Origin: Limnanthes douglasii subsp. nivea
Taxonomy: Eukaryota; Streptophyta; Magnoliopsida; Brassicales; Limnanthaceae
Direction of reading: 5' to 3'
NCBI GenBank assembly: GCA_036936605.1
Contig: JAUPFV010000002.1
Span: forward strand, 167,223,739 to 167,287,738
DNA: 64,000 bases
In this document: piece by piece, positions 43,799 to 55,755 of the stretch
Position numbering within the stretch: position 1 is the stretch's first letter
Layout: each line of letters begins with the position of its first letter
The notes under the pieces: model-generated
Seen by the model: the letters and a program-made list of their open reading frames with translations, nothing else
The model's database searches: none
What the model was told of the DNA's origin: nothing
Position numbers and translations under genes: made by a program

Positions 43799-44505
43799 TA
43801 TGGTAAGGAAAACAAAAACAAGAAATGAAAAAATTGAACATATAAGATTTATAATGGTTCAACAAATCAGCCCACATCTATTATGAGCCACAACAACGTT
43901 ATTCACACTCTTGTTCAAGCAGGTACAATAATATTCATAAGAATAAATCAAAGATTAATGTTTACTAAAAAACTGCAAGTTCGACAGCTCACACGATTTC
44001 TCTCTCATGATCTCTCTATGTTCTTTGATGAAAAAATCTGATGAACCCTCTATGCCTGTTAATCTAATTCCCTCTTTGTTGTACACTCGTCCACCTTATT
44101 TTCAACCCCTAAAGCAAGTATATATATATATATTAGAAAAATCTCACCCCAACAGAATAGACAAACCCCTAACATAAATAACCAATGTTGTTTTGATAAA
44201 AAGTAACCAATGTTGCTTGACAAAAAGTAACCAATTTTGGTTCAACGTGAAAAAAGATTTTACCATTTAGTTGAAACCTTATAATAATATATTCACAAAT
44301 CAGTAGTCAATGATTTCATGGCCGATGACCTCCTGACCCATGTTGATGATGCTTAAGCCTATGGTTTTTTGGCTGATATAATTGATATGTTGGTCGATCC
44401 AGCTGATGCTTTAGCCGATGCATCCATTTGGATGATACTATGCATTTAACAATAAAGCTTCAACATTTATGATTTCATATTTTTCAATAAAGAACCATAC
44501 TTCAC
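43799..44505 (-). repeat. 3' LTR of element K (Ty1/copia, minus strand)
   Basis: Starts at 44505 (minus) as TGTGAAGTATGG right after AAGGTGGAGAAT (complement of about 44506-44517), a typical copia PPT. It contains a (TA)n TATA region (44121-44136) and a U5-like part with GATGTGGGCTGATTTGTTGA (complement of about 43863-43882). The inner boundary at about 43799 is estimated. Confidence 0.65.
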
Positions 44506-44517
44506 AATTCTCCACCT

Positions 44518-46375
44518 TAATTTTAGATTAAAATCAATGAATTTTTTTTATCGCAGCTCTAATTTACCCTATTGAAAGGCCTCAAGTGCTTCTGATATGT
44601 ACCAAGTTCAAAAACTGTTTGAACTTATTTGCTGCCACTCGTTTAGTAAAAATATTTTTTTAATTATCACTTACATGAACCTTTTTTAGTATAGTCTATC
44701 CATTTTCAAGAATATTTATTATAGAATGAAGTTTAACATCAATGATCTTAGTAAGTTCATAAAATCTTTTGTTCTTTAACAAATATATTTCACTTTCATT
44801 CTCATAATGCACCAATATACCTTATTATTTAACTCCAAGTTCTCCTAGCATTCCTCTTAACCACATAACCTCCTTTATAGCCTCAATAAAATCAATATAT
44901 TCAGCTTTCGTTGAGGGCAATGCTACTACAGGTTGGATATTTTCTTTCTAACTTACTGCACTACAACACATATACATAACTAGTCAAAGACTGCATGCTA
45001 TCCAAACAACCAACATAGTATGAATCAACAAAAATTTCAGCATCTTCTAGTCTCAAACCATCATCTCTATACATAAATCCTAGACTTGTCGATTCTTTTT
45101 AAGTATCTCTGAACCCACTTGTCTGCCTGTCAATGTTCCCTGGAGGGCCTTGACAAGAATCTGTTTACTAAGCTTGAAGCATAAATCAAATCAGGTATGC
45201 TATAGAAATTGGCATACATAATACTTTCCACAACATTAGAATAAGTAATTTATTCCTCGTCTTCATCATCAAATTTTACAAATGTGACTCTAAAATGTTG
45301 AGCAATGAAATAACTAACCGGTTTTACATTTTTCATATCAACCATGTCAAGCATCTTCTTTGGATAACGTTCCTGAGACAAAAACAATGTTCTTCTTTGT
45401 TTATATCTACTTATCTTTATCCTAAGAATATTCTTAACTAAGCTCATGTATTTCATTTCAAACATGTTCCTTAATTTTTTCTTTAAAAACTCAATTTATA
45501 CAATGTATTTCCTTACAATTAACACGTCATCTACGTAAAATAGTAGATATATATTAGCAGAACTAGATTTATTCACATGCACACAACTATCATAAGAGTA
45601 TCTTCCAAAACCACTCTTGTTAGTGAAATCATCAAAGTATTTATACTACTTCATTGGAGATTGCTTCAAACCATACAATGCACTCTTCAAGAGACATACT
45701 TGGTTATTTATTTTCACATTTACAAATCTTACCAGCTGCTTTATATGGATGTTGTCTTCAATGGTCTCATTTAGTAAGGTTTTTTACGTCTATCTAGTCC
45801 AACTCCATGTCAAACTTTATTATCGTTGCAAATAGAATATTGATTGGATTGTATTTCACCACAAAAGAGAAGATCCCATTGTAATCTACACCATCTTGTT
45901 GAGTGAAATCTGTAGAAACCAGCTTAGCCTTGTACATGGCCTTTTTACCCATGGAATGTCTTCCTTTCTTTCTAAAATCCACTTGCAATCAACCAGTTTT
46001 GTACCCTGAAGTTTGTTTACCATAACCTATGTGGTGTTCTTATGAAGATAAGTCATTTATTCTTTCATAAATAGAAGTCATTTATCTTTATTTTCATAGT
46101 GCGTTGCATGTTTAAAATTTGTATGCTCATTATGAATAACCTCACATACTGCATCTCATGTAAAAGTTATCGGTGCAACATATCTGAACCTTTTAGGAGC
46201 TTTGATGGCATGTCGGGTCATGTCCCTTGCTAGCTGGTAACCATGTTGAGTCATACTATTTTCCTTTTCAATACATTATTCTTGTTTAGTTGTATGAGTT
46301 GGCACATTTATCCTTGAACCAAATGCATATTCTAATCTTCTTTGCTACAATTAAAGGCATTTCTCACCTTGTTTT
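44518..46375 (-). pseudogene. Ty1/copia pol of element K (RT and RNase H), truncated
   Basis: Minus-strand frames in order: YQLARDMTRHAIKAPKRF (about 46235-46182), HKNTT*VMVNKLQGTKLVDC, then the open frame 45988-45794 (QVDFRKKGRHSMGKKAMYK, TDFTQQDGVDYNGIFSF, KFDMELD) and 45465-45250 (FEMKYMSLVKNILRIKISRY, LFLSQERYPKKMLDM). The RNase H end: ALPSTKAEYIDFIEAIKEVM (about 44922-44863) and FKQFLNLVHI (about 44622). RT YVDD is worn (DDVLIVRKYIV near 45520). It is cut at about 46375 by the 5' LTR of C. Many stops. Confidence 0.75.
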
Positions 46376-46389
46376 TAACCGTTGTTGTT

Positions 46390-46688
46390 TGATAAGGATA
46401 TAAAATGTTGAGGACTAAAATGTAATAATTAAAGACTTATACGAACAATTGTAAATATATAGGATAGATTTTAGTTTATTTGTAAAGATAGGGGGTTCAA
46501 GTGAAATTAACCCATTTTTGTAACTACTTTAATTATTCTAAGTTTGTTTGCCTATATATAATGGCCAGAACTGAACTTAATGATGATAAGACTTTTCACT
46601 TGTAAATTATCTACTTGCGCTTTACTTTCTCTCTCTAAATTCAATTTATTTGTTTATATCTCTTTAGAATGAGATCTCATCCACACCC
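46390..46688 (+). repeat. 5' LTR of element C
   Basis: Followed at once by a PBS like that of A. Shares with 59703-59987 an ordered set: TTTGTAAAnATnGGGGG, AATTAACCC, TACTAAGT-like, TTTACTTTCTCTCTCTA. The left edge at TGATAAGG is estimated. Confidence 0.65.
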
Positions 46689-46946
46689 AAATGGCGACCA
46701 TAGTGGGAGTTGATTGATTGGTACATCAATTTCTTGATAAAAAACCATAAGTAATTGATTTCTTGTTTCGTTTTGATTTTTTTTAATCGATTTTTTGAAG
46801 TTGTTTTGGATATTAAAATGCGAGAAAGATGAGTAGTTCCAATCTGAGATGCTAAAATTTTATCTATAAGAAGGAAAAGGTAATAAAGATGAGTAGTTCC
46901 AGTTTGACAAACTCCACCAAATATTAAAATGCGAATGAACTAGTTA

Positions 46947-47835
46947 GTGGATAAAATCACATCTCTAAATGAGAAGTATGATCATATTGAGAAAGATATT
47001 CAATCAGCTAGGCTGAAATCTGAGGTAAGGCAAATGGATGATAAAATGATGTTGACATCCAATCTGATCGATCTTGTACAACTCACCAAGTTTGAAGTGA
47101 GCAGAAGAAAACACATTTTGAATCTAATAAGGAGCGTCATACTTCACGGAAATAGAAAAAACATAAGCAAAAGTATATTAGGTTCTAAATATGATGATTT
47201 TGACGTATCATCAGAATATTTGGATATTGATCCAGATCGGTTAATTTTTATGGATGTAGATAAGCCAGTTGGACAGGGACAGGTTCGAAGCTTATGTGAG
47301 TATTTGGAATCCTTAGCAATTTTTAAGGGAGATTCCGAGTCTGGAAATACTAATAGTTCCAGAAAAAGGCACATTGTCAGTTTAGCAACTCAAGTAGACG
47401 GAAGTTTGTCTATTCCTTTATATGGCAATCAAGATACTCCTTTTATTTTATTCGATGAGGATGATTTGAGAGGAATTAAAGGCCTTCATGAGGATGTAGT
47501 GGTTATAGGGGCATAAATATGTGGAGTTGAAATTCGACACGTTTTAATAGATATAAGGAGTTCTGCAAATGTGTTATTCAACTCTACGTATGATAGGATG
47601 CGTAATCCACCTCAAATTTGTCGGTCTGATTTTACTATAATTGGGTTTACATTGGTAACAACTCATGTGATAATAGAATTTCAGGGTGAGATGTGTTTGG
47701 GTAAAGGCCCATTTAAAAAGAAAGTTCAAGTTTTGTCATTGTGGTTGAATGTCCAACCAGTTACTATGTTATTTTTGAGAGATTTTGGCTTTCAAGAATG
47801 TATGTTGTTGTATCTATTGTTCATTAATGTTTGAA
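46947..47835 (+). pseudogene. Gag remnant and protease of element C
   Basis: The open frame 46947-47516 (189 codons) has DVSSEYLDIDPDRL, LCEYLESLAIFKGD and FDEDDLRGIKGLHEDVVVIG, matching the protease region of A. It continues after a stop as GVEIRHVLIDIRSSANVLF; the catalytic Asp-Thr-Gly reads D-I-R (about 47550-47558). Then GPFKKKVQV and FLRDFGFQECM. A typical gag core is missing, so C lacks most of gag. Confidence 0.7.
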
Positions 47836-48199
47836 GTATGTCATTAAAGATCAAGTTGGTGTGGTTCGAAGTGACCAAAAAGTGTCAATAGAATATTATG
47901 CAATAACACTCAGGGTTCGAGGTTCTAATTATGAGGATCGGATGTATGAATAGCAACCAAGGGGGTTGACCTCAGATAAAGAGAGAGTAGATCATCTAAG
48001 GGAAACCCCAGATTCTTTAACAGTGAGTGAGGATATTGAAGAGCATATTTTTTTCTAATGGGAAGACTTTACATATATGAACATTGTTGTTTTCTACTTT
48101 GCGTGATCAATTGTTATAATTTTTGTTTCATGACTTGGATATTTTCTTTTGGAAAATAGAAGATGTGAAATAAGTTTAACTTGATATGATATGTCATAT

Positions 48200-49510
48200 C
48201 CTAGCTATAAATCTGAGGGTAAAACATGTTATTCAGAAGAGGCGAGCTTATACTATGGAAAGATCAAGGTTATTGTTCAAAAGGTAGATCGCCTCTCTAG
48301 GGTTGGACATATTAGGGAGGCACAATATCCTTTATGAGCTGCAAACCCAGTATTAGTAAAAAAGAAGAACGGAAAATGAAGAATATGTGTTGACTTCACA
48401 AATCTGAATCAAACATGCCCTAAAGATCCATTCATTGTCCCTCGAATAGATCAGCTGGTTGATTATACTTCAGGGAATAAAAATTTGTCTTTAATGGATG
48501 CTTTTACAAGGTATAATCATATTCAAATGGATCCAAAAGATCAGGAAAGTACTACATTCATCACTGATCGAGGACTACATTATTATAAGGTCATCACATT
48601 TGGGTTAAAGAATGCTGGAGCAACATAACAAAGGTTGGTGAATAAGGTTGTTGCTCCTCCGATAGGAAGGAATGTGGAGGTATACATTGCTGATATGTTG
48701 GTTAAGAGTTCCACAGATGGTGACCACCTCCAAGATTTAAAATAGGCTTTTCTAAATTTGAGAGCTATTCGTTTGAAGTTGAATGCTGAGAAATGTACTT
48801 TTGGTGTCCGATCAGGAAATATTTTGGGGTATATTATTAGTGAAAATGGATAGAAGCAGATCGTGGACAATTGAAGGAGTTGGTTTCAATGACATCGCCT
48901 CAAACTATAACTAAGTGCAAGTCTTGACAAGAAGGTTAAATGACCTTAATCGATTCCTTTCAAGGTTTTCTGACAAATGTATTCCTTTTATAAGTATTAC
49001 GAATACCCAAAGAATTTGAGTGGACGCCATATTGTGAAGCAATTTTTTTCAAAGATTAAAGAACTTTTGTTATCACCAGAAATTTTATCTAAGCCTCGTA
49101 TTGAAGAGAAGTTGTTCTTATATATAGCAGTGTCTTATTTTGATGTAAGAGTTGTTTTGATAGGCAAAGACAAAGGATTTTTAAAGCCAATCTATTATGT
49201 TAGTAAAAGTTTGTTCTTATCATAGAAAAGGTCTTTGAAACTTGAAATATTGGCTTTGCCTTTAGTGGTGGATGCTAGGAAAATGTGCCCTTATTTTCAA
49301 GCTCACACCATTTTGGTTTGAACTTCTTTCCCCCTAAAGAATGTGTTACAACAACCATATATTTATGGTAGAACGATTAAATGGTCAATATAATTGGGAG
49401 ATTTTGATATCATTTTTACTCCTAGATTAGCTATTATAGCTCAAATTTTTGTTGATTTTCTGGTCAAATTTCATTCGAGCCGATCATATGACGAGACAGA
49501 TTAAGAGATC
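48200..49510 (+). pseudogene. Reverse transcriptase and RNase H of element C
   Basis: KVDRLSRVGHIREAQYPL (about 48283-48335), KKKNGK, RICVDFTNLNQTCPKDPF, VPRIDQLVDYTSGNK, LMDAFTRYNHIQMDPKDQ, FGLKNAGAT. The catalytic box is Y-I-A-D (48683-48694), first Asp replaced by Ala. The connection part is worn (48890-48975). The RNase H part lies in the open frame 48977-49225 (KPIYYVSKSLFLS) and after (MCPYFQAHTILV). About ten stops. Confidence 0.8.
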
Positions 49511-49534
49511 TCGCTAGAAACTTTGATGTGGATG

Positions 49535-49700
49535 GTTCAAACATATGGTGGGTCTAGCATACTGGGGTGCAGTGCATGGAGACAATTATTTGTATCTACG
49601 TGAGATTCAAAATATAACTCTTTTGTTTGACAACGTTATTGTAGAACATATTAACCGAGGAGATAATACAGTTGTTGATTCTTTAACAACAATTGCTTAT
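49535..49700 (+). pseudogene. Collapsed second RNase H of element C
   Basis: Only TYGGSSILGCSAW (about 49543-49581) remains of the archaeal-type RNase H. It jumps to sequence equivalent to the end of the domain (NVIVEHINRGDNTVVDSLTT, about 49632-49691). The middle, with ASNNE and SDSQ in A and B, has been deleted. Confidence 0.6.
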
Positions 49701-49879
49701 ACATAAGAATATATATGGATACTGTTACATGATAGTCCTTTGATTTTGACACGATTATAATAGTGTAAATGTGATGAGGAAGTATTTGTCACTCTAGACA
49801 CAATTGGAAATGATTAGAGGTCTGATAACCTTAACTTTTTACCAATAGATATTTTAACTCAAGATGCATAGTTTGCTAA

Positions 49880-50656
49880 AAAGTTAAGATACAATGCCCA
49901 TGGTTATGTGGTATTAGATGAAGTGTTATACAAAAAATATGTAAGTAGACCATTGCTCCATTGTTTGGGAAAGCAAGAATCTCAAGAGATTTTATCAGAG
50001 TTGCATGATGGTGAAGGTTCAGCTCATTGTGATTTAAAGTCTTTGATTTGTCTCGTTTTGTTGGCAGGTTATTATTGGCCTTCAGTTATGAATGATGCTA
50101 AGGTTTTAGACCCAGGCTATGATACTTGTCAACATTTTTCCAATTCTATTCACAGACCGGTAGTATTGCTTATTTCTATATCCGAAATTATTCCTTTTGA
50201 TAGATGGGTAATATATTTGGTAAAACCCTTACCTATGGATTCTCGAGGTCGTTAGATGATTATAGTAGTGGATGAGATTACTTATCAAAGTGGGCTGAAG
50301 CTGAACCATTATTTGGTATAAAAGCCAAGGAAGTTATTAAGTTCATTGTGAATAATATATGTTGCCGCTTTGGAGTGCCCCAAAAAATCACCACAGATAG
50401 TGGTCCTCAATTCAACAATAGAGAAAAGACTTATGTGTACGCTTTGAGGGGAATAACACAATATTGTTCCACACCTTTTCATATCCAAGAAAACGTTCAA
50501 GTGGAAGTGACTAATAGACATATAATGGAGGGTTTGAAGAAATATTTAACATGGTTTGCAGGGAAATGGCCAAACTATTTGCAAGAGGTGTTGTAGGCTT
50601 ATCGTACAACCCTACAGAGGCTACTTAAGAAACATATTTAGCCTTGGTTTCACAAC
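49880..50656 (+). pseudogene. Integrase of element C, cut at the junction with B
   Basis: Zinc-binding part LHDGEGSAHCDLKSLICLVL (50002-50061) and YDTCQHF. The core keeps Asp in VVVDEIT (50271-50273), Asp in TTDSGPQF (50396-50398) and Glu in VQVEVTNRH (50504-50506), spread over frames. After KWPNYLQEVL and AYRTTLQR-type sequence, the pattern ETYLALV (about 50628-50655) ends abruptly where B's LTR begins. Confidence 0.8.
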
Positions 50657-50857
50657 CCGACCCAATAAGCCCACGAGTCAGTTATTAATTATAAATATCC
50701 CAACTACTTTCATAAATGAGGGTGATCAGAATTTATTACTAGCAGGCAACTTAATTATCTCTCTACTCTTCACATTAAATACAAAACACCACAATATTAC
50801 CTAAACACCTTTTAAACACTTTACCAGATTACCCTCGGGTAGAACTAAACCACACCA
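50657..50857 (+). repeat. 5' LTR of element B, 5'-truncated
   Basis: Corresponds to about the last 200 bp of the 3' LTR: CCAATAAGCCCAYGAGTCAG, ATGAGGGTGATCAGAA, AAACACTTTACCAGATTACC and AACCACACCA are shared. About 175 bp of U3 are missing at the junction with C's integrase. PBS TGACAACCCCAGTCGGAGG follows from 50861. Confidence 0.85.
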
Positions 50858-50927
50858 AATTGACAACCCCAGTCGGAGGCAACGATGCCTGAATTTTATA
50901 TTCAAAACCGCAATTAAAGTAGTTCGG

Positions 50928-52473
50928 ATGGATCCGAATGAACAGAACGCTCCACCTCTAGAGGTGGAAAATGCAAAGGAAAATAAGGAGTATACCATCG
51001 AGGAACAAGACCAGGTGAGTGCTGAAATAGAGGCGCTGAGAGCAAAAAGCAAGCAGAAAAAGGAATCAAGGAGAAATCTGGAGCGTCAGTACTTCACCAA
51101 CCTGACAATCCTGGAGATAATGAGCAATCTTTGAAGACTCACCTCAGCTCAAAAAAGACACATCGATCTAAGCCTGGTGAGAGTTCTACATCTGAGTCCT
51201 CCAGCAAGTCCTCAAATGAGGCAGAACTTGAAGAATCACTATCTTCAAGTAGTGATCAGGGAAGATCTAGAAAGAAGATGAGGTTTACTAAAAAACATTC
51301 GAGGAAGAGGGACAAATATGGTAGACTCAAAAGACACCAGGGTAAAAGGTCAGGTCATAAGCATGTTGATCGGTTGCTTATTGACCCCTTTACCTTTCAG
51401 TTTGAACTAGGTATTTTTGCAACCCCTAATGAAGATACTATTTTCAGTCGCAGTAAGAATTGGAGGCAATCGCCTTTGTTTGCAATAATATTCTCCGGAC
51501 ATCTTCCTGAAAGGTTTGATAGCTCCAAGATAAAGAAATACGATGAGAGTCGGGATCTGGACAACCATCTGGAATAGTTCAAAAACTTCATGATGAATTT
51601 TGACGACGATGACAAGCTTTTCTGTAGAGTTTTCTCCCAAAATTTCACAAGGAGTTCTCTTAAATGGTATAACAGTCTCCTTCAGGGGTGTATTAGAAAT
51701 TTCGATACATTTTGGGTTGTCTTCCGGAGGCAATTTGTTGGAAGTAAAGAACTAAAGGGTAATAATGAGGACACCATTATCCATTGTGCTCAGGAACCAA
51801 ATGAGTCCTTGAAAGATTAAATAAGTCGCTTTGTGAATACGAAGAATGGGCTAGCAGATTGGTTTGAGCAGGTTGTAATTGCTTCCCTTAGGCAAGGTTT
51901 CAATCCTGGGAATTTAGCTGATTCTTTGACTCGGAAAAACGTTATGACTTGGGGTGTTTATTGAACCAAGTGCGAAAATAGATTAATGTAGAAGAAGCAA
52001 AGGAAACAAGGGTGCACCGTCAGGTGAAGTCTACCACTACAGCAACAGCTCCTACAACCACTAACCAATCTAGTTACAGTGCAAAGGAGACCAGACAAGG
52101 GTCCAACCGGTCCAGGCATAATCAGTCCAGTCAAACCCAAGGCCAACAAACTAGAAGTAAGAAGGGTCCCCGGGTCCATCCTGAGTGGTTCACTGAATTC
52201 GGGGATAATGTAGCCAAAATCTATAATCAGACCAAGAATGAAGTGCACTTCCGAAAATCGGCAGCATTGCAGTTCCCTACAGAAAACTGGAACACTCGTT
52301 TTTGCCAATATCACAATGATATAGGCCATGATACTCAAGATTGCATAGCTTTGAAGTATGCGGTTCACGGACAAGTAGGTGTTGTCCGGAGTAGTCAAAA
52401 GATAGTCAGGGAGTGCTGTGCAACAACTGTTTCCCCTAAAACTCTATGGGCAGTAAGGATTAACAAGGATTAG
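50928..52473 (+). pseudogene. Gag of element B joined to the end of the protease region
   Basis: Frames 50928-51134, 51131-51577, 51590-51820 and 52012-52473. The N-terminal part is charged and Ser-rich; the capsid core has GHLPERFDSSKIKKYDES, DDDDKLFCRVFSQNF and SLKWYNSL; the C-terminal part has RVHRQVKSTTTATAP, VAKIYNQTKNEVHFRKSA and the zinc knuckle CQYHNDIGHDTQDCIALK. At about 52357 the frame runs straight into HGQVGVVRSSQK, which in A lies after the protease. An in-frame deletion has therefore removed the protease. Confidence 0.8.
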
Positions 52474-53290
52474 CAACTACTAGAGCCTTCTACTAAGAAA
52501 AGTGAGATTGATAATCCCAGGGAGGCTCCCACTGTTATAATACTTATTGAAGAGGTTGAAACTCACTCCCTCGCAGAAGGAAGAATATTAAGATTGGTTT
52601 CAAATTGGCACCAGAGTTGAAGCATCAGTTGTTTCCTTTTTATGAATAATAAACATGTATTTGCATGGTGCAACAGTGATGTTACCGGAGTACCAACGGA
52701 TGTTATTTCACACAAGTTTTCCATCCAGAGTGATGTTGCACCAGATGTACAAAAGAGGCGAGCTTTTTCCAAGGAAAAACAGATGTGATTGTTAAAGAAG
52801 TTGACCGATTAACCAAGATAGGTCATATTAAAGAATCCCAGTACTCTTTGTGGACTGCCAACCCTGTGGTAGTCAAGAAAAAGAACAACGAATGGCGTAT
52901 GTGTATTGATTTCACTGATCTCAATAGGGCATGCACTAAGGCTCTTTATCCTGTTCCTCGGATAGATCAGTTGGTGGATTCTACATCTGGAAACAAGCTC
53001 TTATCCTTCATGGATGCCTTCTCCGGGTACAACCAGATACAAGTCGATCTGAAAGATCAAGATCACACTACTTTCATCACATACAGAGGTCTTCATTGTT
53101 ACAAGGTGATGTCATTCGAATTAAAGAATGATGGGTTTACTTATCAGAGACTGGTGAATAAAGCCTTTGCTAATCAGATTGGCAAGAACATGGAAGTGTA
53201 CACAGATGATATGATGGTTAAAATCTTTGAGGAAGATTCATAAATATCTGACCTCCAATAGACATTTTCCAATTTGGAAGCTGTGAATTT
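52474..53290 (+). pseudogene. Reverse transcriptase of element B
   Basis: The open frame 52785-53243 (152 codons) includes VKEVDRLTKIGHIKESQYSL, NPVVVKKKNNEWRMCIDF, YPVPRIDQLVDSTSGNK, FMDAFSGYNQIQVDLKDQ and VYTDDMMVKI. The YTDD catalytic box is intact (53199-53210). The part before 52785 is frame-shifted. A FELKNDGF block replaces the usual FGLKNAG-type sequence seen in C. A stop at 53241 separates it from RNase H. Confidence 0.85.
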
Positions 53291-54040
53291 ATAGTTAAAC
53301 TCTGAGAAATGTGCGTTTGGGGTCCGATCTAGAAAATTCTTGGGCTCCATAATAAGTGAAAAGGGAATCCAGCCTGATCCGGATCAACTTAATGCCTTAT
53401 TAGAAATGGATCCTCCTCGGAATGTTAAGGAAGCTCAAAGGCTCACAGGAAGGTTGGTTGCATTGAATAGGTTTATTTCAATGCCATCGGACAAGCGCGG
53501 TCTATTTTTCCAAGTATTGAGGAATGCTAAAGACTTCAATTGGTCCCCACAATGTGACCAGGCTTTTATTGAAATAAAGAAACATTTATCCTCACCCAAA
53601 ACTATTTTCAAACTTGTTCGGGGAGAAAATCTTAATGTGTATCTAGTTGTATCAGAATATGCTATAAGTGTAGTGCTAGTAAGGGAAATGGACATTTTTC
53701 CTCGTCCGGTGTACTACATCAGTAATAGTTTACTGGATGTTGAGAGAATATACTTGAGATTGGAGAATTCGGCATTGGCCTTGGTAATCGCAACAAGAAA
53801 AATGAGACCCTACTTCCAAGCTCATTCTATTATTGTCCGAGCGTCTTTCCCTTTAAAAAATATTCTTCAAAAAGCTGATATATCAAGCAGAATGACCAAG
53901 TGATCAGTGGAATTATGTGATTACAATATTGAATTTTTCCCTCGAGCAGCAATTAAAGCCCAATCAGTGACTGACTTCTTGGTAGAGTTTTATGTTGACA
54001 AATCCTCTAGACAGGACTCGTGAAATTGTTTTAAAAAGGA
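53291..54040 (+). pseudogene. Connection and first RNase H of element B
   Basis: The open frame 53340-53903 (187 codons): GSIISEKGIQPDPDQLNALL, RNVKEAQRLTGRLVALNRFI, FNWSPQCDQAFIEIKKHL, PVYYISNSLLDVERIYLRLE, MRPYFQAHSIIVRASFPLKN. A stop follows TSRMTK-like sequence at 53901. This is the ordinary retroviral-type RNase H, largely readable. Confidence 0.8.
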
Positions 54041-54370
54041 ATGGGTAGTTCGAACTGATGGTGGATCAAGTACTATGGGCTATGGAGCTGTAATTTGCTT
54101 AACCTCCCCATATGGTGATAAAATGTATCAAGCTATATGCTTTGGATTCAGAGCTTCCAACAATGAGTCTAAGTATGAAGCAGCCATTCCCAGTCTTAAG
54201 CTGACTCTTTTATGTAGGGCTAAGAGAGTCCGGTTAATGAGTGATTCTCAATTACTCATCCACCATGCTTAAGGGCAGTCTGAAGCCAAGAAGAAACAGT
54301 TGGTCAAGTATTTGCTCATGTTGAAAGAAGTGGCGGCCAACTTTTAAAATATTTTCTATGAGCACATTCC
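54040..54370 (+). pseudogene. Second, archaeal-type RNase H of element B
   Basis: EWVVRTDGGSSTMGYGAVI, LTSPYGDKMYQAICFGFRAS, NNESKYEAAIPSLKLTLLCR and VRLMSDSQLLIHHA, all in frame until a stop after HHA at about 54270. The Asp of TDG, the Glu of NNES and the Asp of SDSQ are present, so this is the best-kept copy of the extra RNase H in the window. Confidence 0.8.
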
Positions 54371-54499
54371 CATATCAGAAAACACTTTGGTAGACTCCTT
54401 GGCAACTATAACCTATTCTGAATCCTACCCATGGATTCTTGTACAAGAATGTTCATTTATACAAATAGATCAGAAGAAGACGATGAATAAAATATAAAC

Positions 54500-55755
54500 G
54501 TACATGTTATTCAACCTAATGATTGGAGATACGCTCTCCTCCAATACATTTCCAATGGGATATTGCCTTCTAGAAAAAGTTGTGGCAGAAAAGATTAAAC
54601 ATAAGGCTTGTGGTTTCTTGATAATAAGAGAATTTCTTTACAAAAAGTCTTTCAGCAGGCCTCTCCTGTGCTGTTTAGGGTTTGAGGAATCCCAGGTTCG
54701 TTTATCCGAATTACATGATAGGGAAGGCTCAGCACATTGTGGCTATAAGGCCCTAACCTGGAGAGTTTTGTTAACTGGATACTGCTGGCCAACCATAATG
54801 GCAGATGCTAAATAAATGGTACAGAAATATGATCCTTGTCAAAAATATGTGAATGAAATTCATGTGCCAGCAGTACCTATGGAGTCTATTTCTGAACCAA
54901 TACCTTTTGTCAGATGAGGGATGGATTTAGTTGGACCTCTTCTTATGGAGTCCGGTGGGTGTAGAACTATTATAGTCGCCATTAACTATTTCTCTAAATG
55001 GATAGAGGCAGCTCATTTGGCTGGAACCATTTCGGTGGCTGTTATTAAATTTATCGTATCCAACATATGATGTAAGTTTGGGGTTCCTCAGAAAATTACT
55101 ACGGGCAATGGGCCACAGTTTGATAATAAAGACATGGAAGCCTTCTGTACCTCTAGAGGGATTCAACTTTCTTTTTCTTCTCCTTTTCACCCTCAAGAAA
55201 ATGGCCAAGTTTAGGTTGCAAATAGAACCATCTTGTCCGGTCTAAATAATAATTTGGAGGGAGCTACAGGAAATTCGCCAAGTTATTTACATGAAGTATT
55301 GTGGGCTTACCGAACAACTCATCGGGCTGTCACACAAGAGTCTCATTTTGCTTTGGTATATGGAATGGAAGCAATTACTCCTATAAAGGCTACTTTACCA
55401 TCACACAGAGTCCAACATTATTCCGAACAGGCTAATGATGTAGAATTTAGGAATTAGCTGGACTTAATAAAAGAAAAAAGGGTTAAACCACACCAAATTG
55501 GCAACCACAGTGGGAGCACACTACCCAGATTTGCTTCCAAAGTTAAAAGAAGAGATTTTCAAGTAGGAGACATTTTTAAGAAAAATATTTTTACTTACTA
55601 AGGAGAAGCAGTTCGGTAAGCTGGCCTTAAACTAGGAAGGCCCTTATATGGTCTGCGAAAAGGTCAAGCCAGGGACATACGGGCTCCCAGACAAAGAACA
55701 GAGAGCTTTAAAGCATCCATGGAATGTTGAGCATCTCAGGTTATATTTAGAATAA
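54500..55755 (+). pseudogene. Integrase of element B, all three catalytic residues lost
   Basis: The zinc-binding part lies in 54504-54815 (SELHDREGSAHCGYKALTWR, CWPTIMADAK) and DPCQKY. In the core the first Asp is Asn (VAINYF, 54984-54986), the second Asp is Gly (TTGNGPQF, 55104-55106) and the Glu is a stop codon (TAG, 55212-55214). The open frame 55233-55457 follows (HEVLWAYRTTHRAVTQESHF). Near 55483-55516 the tail carries a stray LTR-end/PBS-like patch. The C-terminal part ends near 55755. Confidence 0.85.
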
